From positions 25,089,154-25,153,153 of the forward strand of contig JASDDO010000028.1 of the NCBI GenBank assembly GCA_030015575.1: DNA of 64,000 nucleotides. The letters run 5' to 3'. This document shows positions 22,470 to 33,285 of the stretch, piece by piece. The notes below the pieces were generated by a model. The model saw only the letters and a list, made by a program, of their open reading frames with translations. It was not told the origin of the DNA and did no database searches. Position 1 is the first letter of the stretch; the number at the start of each line of letters is the position of its first letter. The position numbers were made by a program, and so were the translations under genes. This stretch comes from Agapanthus africanus. Lineage: Eukaryota; Streptophyta; Magnoliopsida; Asparagales; Amaryllidaceae.

Positions 22470-23021
22470 CAGTGGCGGATCCAGGATTTTATCAAGGGTG
22501 AGCCAAAATTGCTATCGTTGTAAAGGCCCCATGCCCGAACGTGGGGGTGTGGGAGTGGTAGCCACTGAGCCGAATTTTTTGAGTAACAGTATGCATATGG
22601 TGTTTTCATGTGATACATAAAGAGACTTCAAAACATATTTTGACTATATATATAGTACACGACAAATTTGTAAAAATAGAACAGGGAAAAACTACTATAT
22701 TATCTATCTATATTTTTGATGAAGTTAAAATAAGAGGGCAGGGCAAGAGAAAACTATATTGTGATGGAGTTTTGAATAGTATGAGAATAATTTAATTCCA
22801 AAAAAATATGTCTCAAGTGGGAGTTGAACCCACACTCCTCTCAAAGACCAAAGCTTAAGGCTCGCGCCTAAGACCACTAAGCCACCATCATCTTTTTGTT
22901 TTTATTTATATCTATATAATGATATATGTACACATCAATATATATACATATATAGGGTGTTTATTTTTCAAAACAGAGTGGGGCCATGGCCCCACCCTGT
23001 CCTCAAGTGGGTCCGCCCCTG
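22470..23021. mobile_element. Non-autonomous hAT element (552 bp) nested in the copia reverse transcriptase
   Basis: The ends are CAGTGGCGGATCC and GGGTCCGCCCCTG, a 13-bp terminal inverted repeat with two mismatches. Flanks are CACAAATC (22462-22469) and CCCAAATC (23022-23029), an 8-bp duplication with one change. Removing the element and one flank rejoins the copia frame across the conserved KDLG motif region, which confirms the limits. No transposase. A tRNA-like stretch lies inside at 22809-22892. Confidence 0.88.
22809..22892 (-). other. Degenerate tRNA-Leu(AAG)-like sequence inside the hAT element
   Basis: On the minus strand there is an A-box-like TGGCTTAGTGG, a loop TTAAGCT whose middle would be anticodon AAG, a short variable arm and a proper T arm (GTGGG TTCAACT CCCAC). 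The acceptor stem does not pair and the anticodon stem is poor, so it is not a working tRNA. It looks like a tRNA-Leu relic or an RNA polymerase III-type internal promoter carried by the transposon. Confidence 0.55.
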
Positions 23022-23562
23022 CCCAAATCTTTCATCTCAACAAACTCCTGACTCAATTGCTGTTTCAACATGCTGACCTCTGACATACTGCGTGATGCCA
23101 CCAACATATCGTCCGCGTACAATAAAAGATAAATCCGGGATTCATCGTCTAGTAGACTCACATAAACGCACTAATTGTTTATCGCTGGAAACCGGTTCTT
23201 TGGCGTCGGGAGAGCGTCCAGCCTGAATCTGGAGGCAGATACTATATGGAACATATTCATCCACCTCTTTGAAAATACCAAGTTGATTTATGGCACCGTA
23301 TATCGGAGGTTTGGATGGATGCGGTCGATGTAGCCGAACTTTTCAGATTCCCCCTCAATGATGAGTTTTTTTTTTATTGTGGGGACACTTTTTCCTGCAA
23401 GCGCAAAGCTCTGCAGCTAATTACGTTATCGCCAAGCGATGACAACTTTCTCTACTCCATGTCTATAACTTTGTGTCGTGATATATTTTGTTTATTTTGG
23501 GGTTGCCCTTGGATTGTATACATAGACTAATTTATGTTGTCGCCCGTAGGGCGCGTATTAGT

Positions 23563-26500
23563 TGTCACGCCCCACTTCCTAAAAGACGGAAACGATGACG
23601 TGGCAAGCCCGTGATGTATTTATTTCGATAAGGTTATTTTTCGGAATAAATACGCTAAGCGTAAAATAAGTAATATAAAATGACAATAAATAAATATGAG
23701 ATTTAAATTTCAACAACTTTATTTACATTCAACTTGAAGCATTTACAATAATGAGTTCAACTGAAAGGAAATACAATATAAGAAGAGAGATGCCTAAACA
23801 GATGACATACATAAACTGAAAAAGAAAGCTAGTCTAGTCCTGAGACGTGATATGATCGTGTTCCTCCTCGGTGGTGTCCACCTCCTCAGTCTCCACAGTA
23901 TCTGACGAATATTCCAAGAAACAAAGGTGGGTGGAATGCCCGTCAGCGAACTTTCGCTTGGTAAGTCCCCAAGAAATGGGTGTGGAGTATAAAAGTATAA
24001 TGACAAAGAAAATGTATAACATGAAGTAATGGACTATGAGATGTGGTGTTTAAGCATGTCATTTAATATAAACACGGCAATTTTATTTAACATGTAGTTC
24101 TATATATATATCATGGAAAAATAACATGAGCATGGTATAGCATGGCCGTGTAGTGTATGTATAGTGAACATGAAGTGAAAGTAAGTGTCATAAAAGGTCT
24201 TTACATGGGTCAACTAATGTAACATAAGTTTAAGGATGAATGTCAACCAATCTCAAGAGTGTTCTCGAACCCAACAGGCTGTAATCCAGGGGTAAGGAAT
24301 CACGGGCCCGAATCAAATGTTAGTAACGAGACTTCAACCTAGTGTTGAAGTATTCCAAACTAACAGGCTGTAATTCAGGAGCAAGGAAATACGTGCCCTC
24401 ATGATAGCTTGCTTGTGTTAGTAGACATGAATTCATGATCTTGTGGGACTCCTAAGATTTCGTTGGATTCACACATGAACTACCCCAACATCCCGTGTAT
24501 GCTAAGTTACAGTTAAAATTACCAGCCTTGCTCGAATCCATGAATACATCAAGTTGCAAGATTGAGTTCATGTCAATATCATGTATTCGTGTCAAGTATT
24601 CTTGTATTCATGTCAAGTTGTATTCATAGTTTGAGTCAAGTCAGTTTCAGTAGCAACCATTGTGTTCTGATATTCAGGTTAAGTTCATGTCTAATTATGA
24701 CCAGGGTTTGGTCATGTCAAGTATACATGTTTGATATTGATATTTGGATTCGAGTTTTTATGTTTATGATAAAGTATTCGAGTTCTTGTTTGATGTTGGA
24801 TTCAGGTTTGAGTTTAGATTCAGGTTTGAGTCAGACACTTGTACTGATTTAAATATTGAATTAGGTTCGGGACTCATCGGTAACTGCTGCACATGAACGG
24901 CAGGATTTGTGTCTTTTTCCAAGAAAATTACCATTGATAACTCCGTTAAGTTGTATACCTTAAATAAGCAAGCACTCACTTTCTCCGGCTTCCTGGGGCT
25001 CAAGAGAATTGATCCCGCTTAAACCTATATTTACTAAAATCTTTAAATATTGTTTTATATATCTCGATGGGGTTTTTTGAAAAAAATATTTTAATATAGT
25101 TTAAAAGTAAACCTTGAGAGTGATTAGTATTACTTAGGGTTTTCATGAGTGTGGATTTAAGTATTGGGTATTTTAGTGATAATTACTCAGCTTAGAAAGT
25201 TCATGGTATTTTATTGTAAAACTTGTCTTTTTTGGTATCTTGATGGTATTTTATTGACATTTTTTAATCTTTTCATTTTTGAAAAAACATAGGTTTATTG
25301 TATTTTGAAAATATGGATTTATAATTTTATATAATTTTAATTTTAAAAATAATTTTATTTTATTTAGAAAATTCGTATTTCTTAAAAACCGTATTTAAAT
25401 CCTTTCAAGATTGAATGCTCCGTGAGGAGATCTGCATCTCGTTTTACAAGCCAAAGGATGTACGATAATCCACATCATTCATTAGCGGGTCCCCTAAAGA
25501 GTGTTGTAGATGCTTAATCGCAAAGGATATGAAATAACGCTTTAAAAGAAATCCGTTTTTTAAAGTAGTTGGTATTTTATTGTAAAGTTTTCTTTGTAAC
25601 ATATATTCATACAAAAGAGATATTGTGCTATGGAACCAAGTGTGCGTGTAGGGTAGGTCGTTACCCTGTGAATTTTCCTAAAGGTATTGTTAAGCATGTT
25701 TTGTCGAAAAGATGTGATAACAAAGTTCTAGGTATTTTAATGTAAAAGTTAAATTATGATTGTTTTACATGAGATTCTTGGATAAAATTTATTCTAAACA
25801 TTGGTATTAAAATTACAAGTGAAATGGTAAAATTGGTTTGATCAAAAGGTAAAGGAAAATGGAGTTATAGGCTTTAGAAAAGGTGATATCGGTAATAACT
25901 CCACTTTTACCGATTTTGATTAAAAAAGAATTTCAATGAAGAACAAGAGAGTTTGGGAGGGACTTACCGTTTGGATACGTTAAGAAGGGGTTAAGGAAGA
26001 GGAGGGAGGCTTTGGGGTGTTGCGGGAGCTCCGGAATTTGCTTCAATTTTCGCCGGAAGTTGCTTGCTCGCTAACTCCACTTTACTTCACTTGCACTAGG
26101 AATTTTTTAGAAAGATTTGGCTATAATTTTTAGAATGGTGCTGAGACAAAGTGTGGGGCGGTATTTATAGTGGAGAATTAGGATTTGGGAATTAAAATTT
26201 GGATTAAAAAGCATTAAAAATGATGCTAAATTGTGAAATAAAGGGTCTCTATTTGATTGCAGGAAAATCAAACAGTGCAGAGGAGTTAGGGGTAGCTGAA
26301 GAGGTGTGTGCAAAGCCCGGGGCAATTTGGCCATGATCTGACCGTCCCCGCCGGCCCAATTGAGCTTTCTACCGGTAGATCTAGGGCTTTTGTCCTCGAG
26401 ATTCGTGCTACGTAGATTATTTTGTGTTTACTCTATTTTGTGCCTGTTTGATTTTTCTGAATTTTTCATTTTCCTGTGTATTGCACATGCAATCTTTTGT

Positions 26501-26710
26501 GCTTCCAAAAAGTTAAAAAGAAAAATCAGAAAAATAATTGTGTCGGATGGGGATCAAACACAAATGCTACGTCACAGCAGTGCAGAGGCTTTACCGGTAA
26601 GCTGCTACAAGTGGCTTCTTACTTTTATTTAATAAAAGTGACTTATAACTCAAACTCAGGCTGCCAAACTCTATTCTGTATATTAACAGAAGAATTTCCG
26701 TACTAAGATT
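23563..26710 (-). mobile_element. Probable solo LTR (about 3.1 kb) nested in the Tat-A 3' LTR
   Basis: The left limit is TGTCACGCCCC on the plus strand (minus-strand end GGGGCGTGACA), the same end as the LTRs at 4104 and 51609. It splits the host LTR sequence ATTAGTCCAAATCC, which resumes as TTAGCCAAATCC at 26711. The right limit is unclear: TATTAACA ends at 26688 and would give a normal TG start, but 22 unexplained bases follow before the host sequence. A minus-strand TATA box (TATAAATACCGCCCC) lies near 26172-26158. Short open frames in it show no protein similarity. Confidence 0.7.
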
Positions 26711-27059
26711 TTAGCCAAATCCGTACATATTAGATTTAGGTGAACTTAGGTCACATATCTCATATAAATAAGGTTCATCGGTTTTAGGTGAACTTAGGTC
26801 ATATCTTATATAAATAAGGTTTATCAGTTCGAGGGTATATATATATATATATATACTGATCTAAGGATTGTTAGTCGTATATGAGACTAAAATCAACTCA
26901 GATATCATGAACTAAGGATCGTTAATCTTGTTTTAGATTAAGATCTACTTAGAAAATATGTTTTGTTTGATCATAAGATCTCATATGAGAAGCAAAAACG
27001 TCTATATTAAATTTATTTTAATTAAGTAATCAAGCGAAAGTTAGCTGGTCCCAGTGTGC

Positions 27060-27440
27060 ATTTACATTTGAGGCGCGCATATACATGTATCTTCTTTAAA
27101 TAGGGTGCGCATGTATATATCACGTAGTGCGCACTCGTTTGTGGTCGGGGGCTGCGCACGTACATATCACGTGGTTGCGCACATCTTTTCAAGTCAAATT
27201 TCCATTTACGCATGTATATATGCGCATATATTCAAAAGTCAACATTTTCTATTTGCGCACACGTGCATGTCATGTGATGCGCATATCTGCAGGGATATTA
27301 TTTTCCCTCATCCGCACGCATGAGTATCATGTAATGCACACCTTTTTAGAGACATTATTTTCTCTAAGTGCTTCTTCTGTATAGGCAATCTTTTTCCTTT
27401 GAGTGCGCACTGATGTCAGGTGCGCACTATTAATCAGAAA
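27060..27440. repeat. GCGCAC-stem hairpin array in the Tat-A LTR
   Basis: Five or more short hairpins whose outer stems are TGCGCA/GTGCGC and whose loops hold ACGTACATATCACGT-like sequence, some with CACGTG. A related cluster lies at about 28180-28400. The open frames crossing it on both strands follow from the symmetry and are not genes. Confidence 0.65.
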
Positions 27441-27920
27441 AAATGGCTTTCAAAAAGAAGCTAAGGATTCTGTTCTTTTATTTTTGATGTAGCTATGGTG
27501 TGGATCTATATTTATGAAAAATTATGGTTTTTCATAAAGAGTCAGTATTGAAAAGAAGCAAAAGGCTCTGTTTTTTTATCATCTGTATGCCGAAACGTCC
27601 ATTGATGAAAGTCTTAGATTTTAAGGTCGATCTCTCGTAAAATTATGAACTTTTATATGAGAGAGATCAACCGTAAGATCTTTCGATCTTTCACATAATG
27701 AATCAAAAGATTCAGCGAAAAGCAAATGCTTTTATCATAAAACCAAAACTTTTATTTTTTCTATCGAGAGAAGAGAAGTTTTTCTCTTTTTATTTACCTA
27801 TTTCTCAAGGTTTTTATGAAGAAGAAGAAGATGATGATGATCTTTTTCTTTATGTGCGCAGATATCTCTCTTAAACTTATGGGGGAGTCTCTCTCTTTCT
27901 CTCTTTTATGAAGAAGGGTT

Positions 27921-27932
27921 CCTATTTATAGG
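27921..27932 (-). promoter_or_regulatory. TATA box of the Tat-A LTR
   Basis: Minus strand reads CTCCTATAAATAGG, a strong plant TATA box, about 455 bp inside the LTR start and followed by a short leader towards lower coordinates. Confidence 0.7.
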
Positions 27933-28387
27933 AGATAGAAAATTAGGGTTTGTTCATAATTATTTGGTTTGTTTTTATTTGATTTTGATTTAATTGTGTT
28001 TTATTCGTTTTTAATTTATTCATATTAATTAATGGTGCATGCACACTTTTTGGATTGATTTACCATGCATGCGGACCGTTGGATCTTTGATCCCAGATCG
28101 ATTTGATTTAGATTGGTTATTTTTGTTATTTAGTAGAAGATTTTCTTCTGAATAGAGAAGCACATGCTTCATTGATGTAGTTGCGCACGACAAGAAAGTA
28201 CATACATGCTTTGCACGTGTCGCAGTTGTCTTATGTTGCAATTTATATACATGCGCATGTATATGGTTGCGCATGTTATTGAAATGTCCCATTTATCATG
28301 TTCGCAATTGCTACTTGCGTAAGTGCCTTTTAGTAGTTTTATATTAGGTGCGTACTTGATACTTGCGCAATAAAACATGTGCGAACA

Positions 28388-28401
28388 AATACCCCCCGCT
28401 G
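28388..28401 (-). other. Polypurine tract of Tat-A
   Basis: Minus strand CAGCGGGGGGTATT lies immediately before the LTR start TGTTCGC. This is where plus-strand synthesis is primed in LTR retrotransposons, and it sets the LTR limit at 28387. Confidence 0.75.
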
Positions 28402-28500
28402 ATTGTGCGCAAGTGGCTCGCACATGGGTGCGATCGGTGTTAAGCTACCAATCGTTGGATTTGTCTCAAAATCTGCGGGATGCGAACCGACCTTTGACCC

Positions 28501-28510
28501 CTATAAATAG
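28501..28510 (+). promoter_or_regulatory. TATA box of the antisense ORF
   Basis: CCCCTATAAATAGGGCCCC on the plus strand is a textbook plant TATA box, oriented against the retrotransposon and about 530 bp before the ATG at 29031. It lies between the polypurine tract and the antisense ORF, inside the element and outside the LTR. The leader region that follows has many GTGCGC/TTGCGCAC repeats. Confidence 0.7.
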
Positions 28511-29030
28511 GGCCCCACTCCCTTCATCGAAGTGCGCCATTTTTATTTTCTCACTTATTTTTCTGAGAACCTTTGTGCGCACTTGTTTCCTTTGGTGCTT
28601 ATGCACTTTTTGTAGCTTTTGCTTCATGTAGAAGCCTTTACTTCTTTAAACATTAATTGGAAAGTGTGCTTATGCATCTCTGCCCTTTGTGTGAAGCCTT
28701 TGCTTCGTAGTGCTTAGTGCGCATCTTATGGACCGTGCACTTTTCATTTCGGTTGCGCACTTATGATTTCTTAACTCATATTTAAATCAAAAACCCTTAA
28801 TTGTGTGCACCCAATATTAACGATGGGTTTTGGGTTGCGCACTTATTATAAACTTTTAGGTTGCGTACTCTTGAGGAGCAGAGCCTAGGCCTCACTTAAG
28901 GACTCAGAATATTTAGTCCGACCTTTCAATGGAGTTTCATAGCTCCAAAGCTAAAGATTCCACTCTTTACCTCCGCAGATTTTTCCGTGTGATGACTTGA
29001 CGCCTTTCAACTTCTTGCTCTTTAAGTATC

Positions 29031-29528
29031 ATGGCTGGTTGCATGTACAATGTCAGAGATATCATTTCTCATGATAAGGTTCACTGGTACGAGCCCAGCT
29101 ATTTTGACGCTCAATGCAAAGCTGTGCTCCGTCGTTTTGAGGACCACTGTAGGCGTTTACTTCCACGTCAGTCTTCTCTCCCGCAATTACTCTTTATTGC
29201 AATCTGGAGAGCTACCCTTGGGCTCTTCAAGCCGATGCCTCAACATGCACTGGATCAGGCCGAGGGTAAAGTGCATTTGGTATATGTATTGGGCTTAATT
29301 TCTAAGAACCGGAGAGACCGTTCTATAGATATCTTATGCCGGATTTACCAGCGAAAGGCGATCATATCCTCACATGCGAGAGCTGAAGATATTAGCGACA
29401 ATCCCGGTGCTCGTGTCCGTGAATGGAAGCGCAAGGAAAGGGAGGATGCTACTCGGGAGGCTTTGCAAAATCTTGTTTTTGATTTCCATAACCAATATAC
29501 CAATGAAAATCTCTTGCTCTTGCTGTAA
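29031..29528 (+). CDS. Antisense extra ORF (165 codons) of the Tat retrotransposon
   Basis: The frame is open on the strand opposite to gag-pol, between the integrase end and the 3' LTR. It has an ATGG start context, its own TATA box at 28501 and a TAA at 29526. The product is basic and charged, with a Cys/His/Arg-rich helix near residues 40-55 (FEDHCRRLL), an Arg/Lys/Glu-rich stretch at about 125-150 and a hydrophobic end. No signal peptide or membrane segment is evident and I recognise no domain. Antisense ORFs at this position are known from Tat elements (for example gene23 of maize Grande), and their function is unknown. That it is intact while pol is riddled with stops is notable. It could still be a chance frame; the promoter argues against that. 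Confidence 0.65.
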   Translation: MAGCMYNVRDIISHDKVHWYEPSYFDAQCKAVLRRFEDHCRRLLPRQSSLPQLLFIAIWRATLGLFKPMPQHALDQAEGKVHLVYVLGLISKNRRDRSIDILCRIYQRKAIISSHARAEDISDNPGARVREWKRKEREDATREALQNLVFDFHNQYTNENLLLLL

Positions 29529-31991
29529 CCATTGAATAAGCTAGAATTTGAATTTTTACGAATCGTACTTTCCTTTTGTTTTGCGAAGCATGTATCTGAC
29601 CAATAGCTTGTAATCCATCTTTTGACGTATTAATGGAATGCAACCCCCGTTTTTTTATATCCACACTTCTTCTTCTTTTTGTACTGAAATGACTTAGCTT
29701 AATTTATTTACTCGTTTCAGAGCGTTTAGTTCATCTCTTCCTTAGGTAAAGACAAACTTGACCTAATGTCAAATATATATAACCCTTATTAACATAAGAG
29801 TCTGTTAGGTTCGCGGTACTGGGTTTAGTCCGTCGCACCGTTACGTCAGCTGCTTTCTTTTCGATCCACGTCCACTCAGGTTGCTGGCTCGAGTAACCGT
29901 GTACTTACTGTATCACTCAACCCTTACGATGCAGGATACGTCTCAAGTAATCCTTCTAGGCTGGTATATCCATATTGCCGTTAGACGATTCGGCGTTAGG
30001 CATTACCGTGTCACTTTACCTTGAGGTCAGACTCGATTCATCGAGTCCCAAGGAAGTCATGGCCGCACCTGTCTAAGATGGGGTGACATCCAATAGTTTT
30101 TAGGCGTGTGTATGCTGCCATCGAGACCTGGATCTAGGAACATGCCATTACTTCGTTTCATTTTGACCCTTGGGTCCTTGATGACACCGTATTCATACTT
30201 TACTGGAGTGAATCGGACGTCCATGTAGTCTTTATGATATATGAGTGCCATCAAGACTTAGTTATTTATTTGATGGAGCATGGGGAGACACACCGCACCT
30301 TTTCATTAGTTTGTGCCCATGGATTTCTACTGAAGTCGAGATTCGAACTACTTGCAGGGCAGCAACAATTTTTTTTATTTTATATCATTTTTTTATTTTC
30401 CGCGATGTTCTATCATTTCAGTTTTTCTTATCGCGAAAGTCGCGATTGCCCAATCATTTCGGCTATTTTTTTTACTCGTTGATTTTTTTATTGCGAGTTG
30501 CCCAATCATTTCGGCTATTATATATATATATATGTTTTTTTTATTTCCCAGTTTAACGATTTAGGGGTCGAGAGTTTGGAATATTGGGATTTTGCGCGTC
30601 GTTCGGCATCAGTATCGCTAATACTGAAGCGTAATACCAAAAGCGACTCATCATTTTCCATTATCTGTTTGGACAAAGGTGGTTTAGAAAACATGTTTAG
30701 ATCTCTTCCAAGCAAGTCTTTTCAATCTTTATGAGCCATGAGGGTCTTACAAAGTTGTTTCTCCCTACGAGTCTAGAGGATCTCATAGGCGTATTTTCCT
30801 TCTTAGGAATTGTGAGAACTTCTAAGTGTGTTTTTTCTTGTGAGTCATAAGGATTTTACAAAAGTATTTTCTCCTTGCAAGTTGAGAGGACCTATAAGTG
30901 TCGTTCATCGTGTCGTGGGGTATCGCTCGTCTTTAGTGGGACTTGGTTGGGAACACATTTATTTATGCCTGTGGATTGTATACAAGAGTTAATATTGAAC
31001 TGCTTGTAGGGTATAAATTTTGGGGGGTATGGTGGCTTAAGAAACAGGCTTAAGGTAGGTATTTCTCCTTATGAGTCAAGAGGATCTCGTAAGTGTATTT
31101 TCTCCCTAGAAATCGTGAGGATTCCTAAGTGTGTTTCTCCTTTGTGAGTCGTAAAGATCCCACACAGGTATTTTATTCTTACAAAGTCGATAGGACTTTG
31201 CAAGTGCATCTTTCTTTCTTTCAATGGGTTTGCGCCCTTTCGGGTTTTCACAAGCTCACCGATACTCCTGCTGTTTTTTACTCACGGAGCCTTTTTGAGT
31301 TTTCATCCATGCAATTTTTGCTTGTGGACGTACCATTTTTTTGAACTCTCGGGCGTAGCTTCCCTGTAGGTGACCCAACATCGCTTTCGGTGGGACTTGG
31401 ACAAGATATGGATCGTTTATGCCCGTGAATTATCTATGGTGATCAATATGGAGATCATCCATAGGGCATAACATCTTTTGGAGGACCGCATCATTAGTGG
31501 AGCTTCATAGCCGGTGGGACATCAGGTGCAGCTTCGTAGGTGGGACTTGAGTTGCAATATTTGCCAGTGGGACTTCAGGTGCAACATATCTCAAGTAGGC
31601 CGTATGGCAACATATATTTGGAAGAATATAGTGGCGATATATATCGCTCGTGCCCATGGATTGTATATGGTGGTGAATATGGAGACAAACCGTGAGGCAA
31701 CATGCTAGTTTAGGAATATCGCGGTCGAAGGGAGACATGAAGAATATATGTGGGACATAAATTGTTTGTGCCCGTGGATTGTATACGGCTGGTTATATGA
31801 TCTATACCGTAGGGCAACATGCTAGTTTAGGGACATTACGATCCATCATCAACATAACGGGGTTGTATATTATTCGGTGGGACTTTCAAAGATTTGACCC
31901 AGGAAGATAGCGAGCGGACATAGGCGTCGTCATCTAACATTGACCCAAGTCGCGACTCTTGAAGATTAGTACCTTTTAAGGAACCGGTCAT
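29529..31991 (-). other. Long 3' untranslated region of Tat-A with repeat modules
   Basis: No coding frame related to known retroelement proteins. It holds several families of short repeats that match, on the opposite strand, the 3' untranslated region of the element at 32598-46625: GAGTC/GTAAGGA-type units (about 30730-31200), a CCCTTTCGGGTTTTCACAA unit (near 31230), GGTGGGACTT units (31380-31870) and five copies of the 48-bp module (30315, 30967, 31421, 31652, 31770). Long, fast-changing 3' regions are a known trait of Tat elements. Confidence 0.7.
31770..31815. repeat. Representative copy of a dispersed 46-50-bp module
   Basis: The module starts GCCCGTGGATTGTATACGG and ends ACCGTAGGGC, so its ends can pair (GCCC/GGGC). 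Copies in this orientation are at 23505-23552, 30315-30360, about 30967-31011, 31421-31467, 31652-31698, 31770-31815, 61081-61127 and 61964-62010. Copies in the other orientation are at 35932-35979, 40818-40864, 42163-42208, 42470-42515 and 46252-46300. The orientation always follows that of the host Tat element. One copy lies in each LTR, about 320-370 bp from its 3' end; the others are in 3' untranslated regions. Confidence 0.8.
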
Positions 31992-32592
31992 CTATTGGCT
32001 GAAGGGCTTTTCTCCATGCATATCCATCAGGAGATAAGCTCCGCCTTGGTAGACTTTTTCTACGATGTACAAGCCTTCATAGTTTGGTTCGAACTTCCCA
32101 CGTTTCGCACGGTTGGGGATCATCGGTCTTTTGATAACCAGTACAAGTTCGCCTTGGCGGAATGTTCTTGATCTGGTTAACCTTTCATATGCCTGGGTCA
32201 TCCTCGCCTGCTAGGTTTCTAGGCTTTGCCGAGCTGTGAGACGGGTCTCATCGAGAGCATCGAGTTTTTTTAGCCAGAGATGGGTATTCTCTTCGTCCGT
32301 AAATTCACAATGAACCGCCATCCGCAGTGAGGGGAGTTCGATTTCCAACAGGAGCACTGCTTCGGTGCCAAACACCAACGCATAAAGTTTCGTCTTTATG
32401 GCCGTCTTGAACGTCGTTCGGTACGCCCTAAGAGTTTCATACAGCCTTTCATGCTAGTCCTTTTTATTCTTAGACACCATCTTCCTTATGAACTTGGTTA
32501 GCGTCTTGTTGAAAGTTTCTGCTAGACCATTAGCTCGAGAATTATTAATAGAGAAATATCTCTAGTCTATCTTGTGTTGTTGGGCGAAGAGA
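31992..32592 (-). pseudogene. Tat-A integrase, C-terminal part
   Basis: The catalytic glutamate is in RANGLAETFNKTL (near 32520), followed by YETLRAYRTTFKT and the C-terminal domain with RQGELVLVIKR and KFEPNYEGLYIVEK, ending in TAG at 31994-31992. At least three internal stops (near 32560, 32455 and 32210) make it inactive. The upstream half continues at 46631 because the 14-kb element 32598-46625 is inserted here, duplicating CTTGT. Confidence 0.88.
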
Positions 32593-32684
32593 CTTGTTGT
32601 TCCCGCCAAATATTTTGGATATGAGCTACTTGTTCCCTTATAAAAAAGGGAGATAAAAAAGAGGAAAAGAATCCTCATAGTTTG

Positions 32685-33285
32685 GCATCACGTGTTAAAC
32701 ACGTGGGCGCTTATATGCAAAACATATAAGCGCTGAAAACAAATAACTAAGGGCCAAACCGGTCTCACGTATTAAACATGTGAGCGCTCATATGCAAAAC
32801 ATATGAGCGCTGAATAAAATAAACCTAAAGGCCAAACCGGCCTCAAGTGTTTAACATGTGAGCGCTCATATGCAAAGCATATGAGCGCTGAACATAAAAC
32901 GTATTAAACACGTGAGCGCGCATATGCGAAGTATATAAGCGTTGAAAATAAATAACTAAGGGCCAAACTGGCCTCATGTGTTAAACACGTTGGCGCTCAT
33001 ATGTAAAGCATATGAGCACTGAATAAAATAAACCTAAGAGCCAAACTGGCCTCACGTGTTAAACACATGGGCGCTCATATGCAAAGCATATGAGCGCTGA
33101 ACATAAATAACCAAAGGCCAAATAGGCATCACGTGTTAAACACGTGAGCGCTCATATGTAAAGCATATGAACGCTAAAAATGAACAAGCTAAAACTCATA
33201 CAAGGGGCCACGTGTTAAAAATGTGAGTTCTCTTACCGTATTCTTTGGCAGCACTCACATGCAAAGCATGAGAGCGTCTCAATTT
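32685..33285. repeat. Array of double-hairpin units with CACGTG and CATATG, 8 units
   Basis: Each unit of about 75-80 bp has one hairpin CACGTGTTAAACACGTG and a second with stem AGCGCTCATATG around a CAAAG loop, then a spacer such as AAGGGCCAAACTGGCC. Eight units are recognisable, some with mutated stems. The partner LTR has nine (42955-43655). CACGTG is the G-box core bound by plant bZIP and bHLH factors. Confidence 0.88.

Larger units (their letters stand above)
21507..23175 (-). pseudogene. Truncated Ty1/copia pol: reverse transcriptase end and RNase H
   Basis: Read from 23175 down: reverse transcriptase with the catalytic YADDM motif (near 23100-23125), an interrupting hAT element, the rest of the reverse transcriptase, then RNase H with STTEAEL (near 21925) and the ADVFTK motif near the end at about 21640. 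The polypurine tract AAGGTGGAGAT is at 21517-21507, followed at once by the LTR. Stops break the frame (between 22356 and 21942), so it is dead. The N-terminal part is missing because Tat-A LTR sequence begins at 23176; the rest would lie beyond that insertion, outside the window. Confidence 0.88.
23176..28387 (-). mobile_element. 3' LTR of Tat-A, interrupted by another LTR
   Basis: On the minus strand it starts TGTTCGCACATG at 28387, directly after a polypurine tract, and ends CGATAAACA at 23176. About 2.07 kb remains once the 23563-26710 insertion is removed. It contains a TATA box (27932-27921), hairpin arrays with GCGCA stems (27060-27440, 28180-28400) and one copy of the 48-bp module (23505-23552). 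Its last 390 bases resemble the LTR at 60752, clearly but imperfectly. Confidence 0.8.

Noticed and set aside
22809..22892. Functional tRNA-Leu gene
   Set aside because: The acceptor stem does not pair and the anticodon stem is weak; it lies within a transposon, so it was called tRNA-like only.
32685..33285. CRISPR-like regular repeats
   Set aside because: Units are palindromic and tandem with conserved spacers inside a plant LTR, with no cas genes; this is a eukaryotic repeat array.
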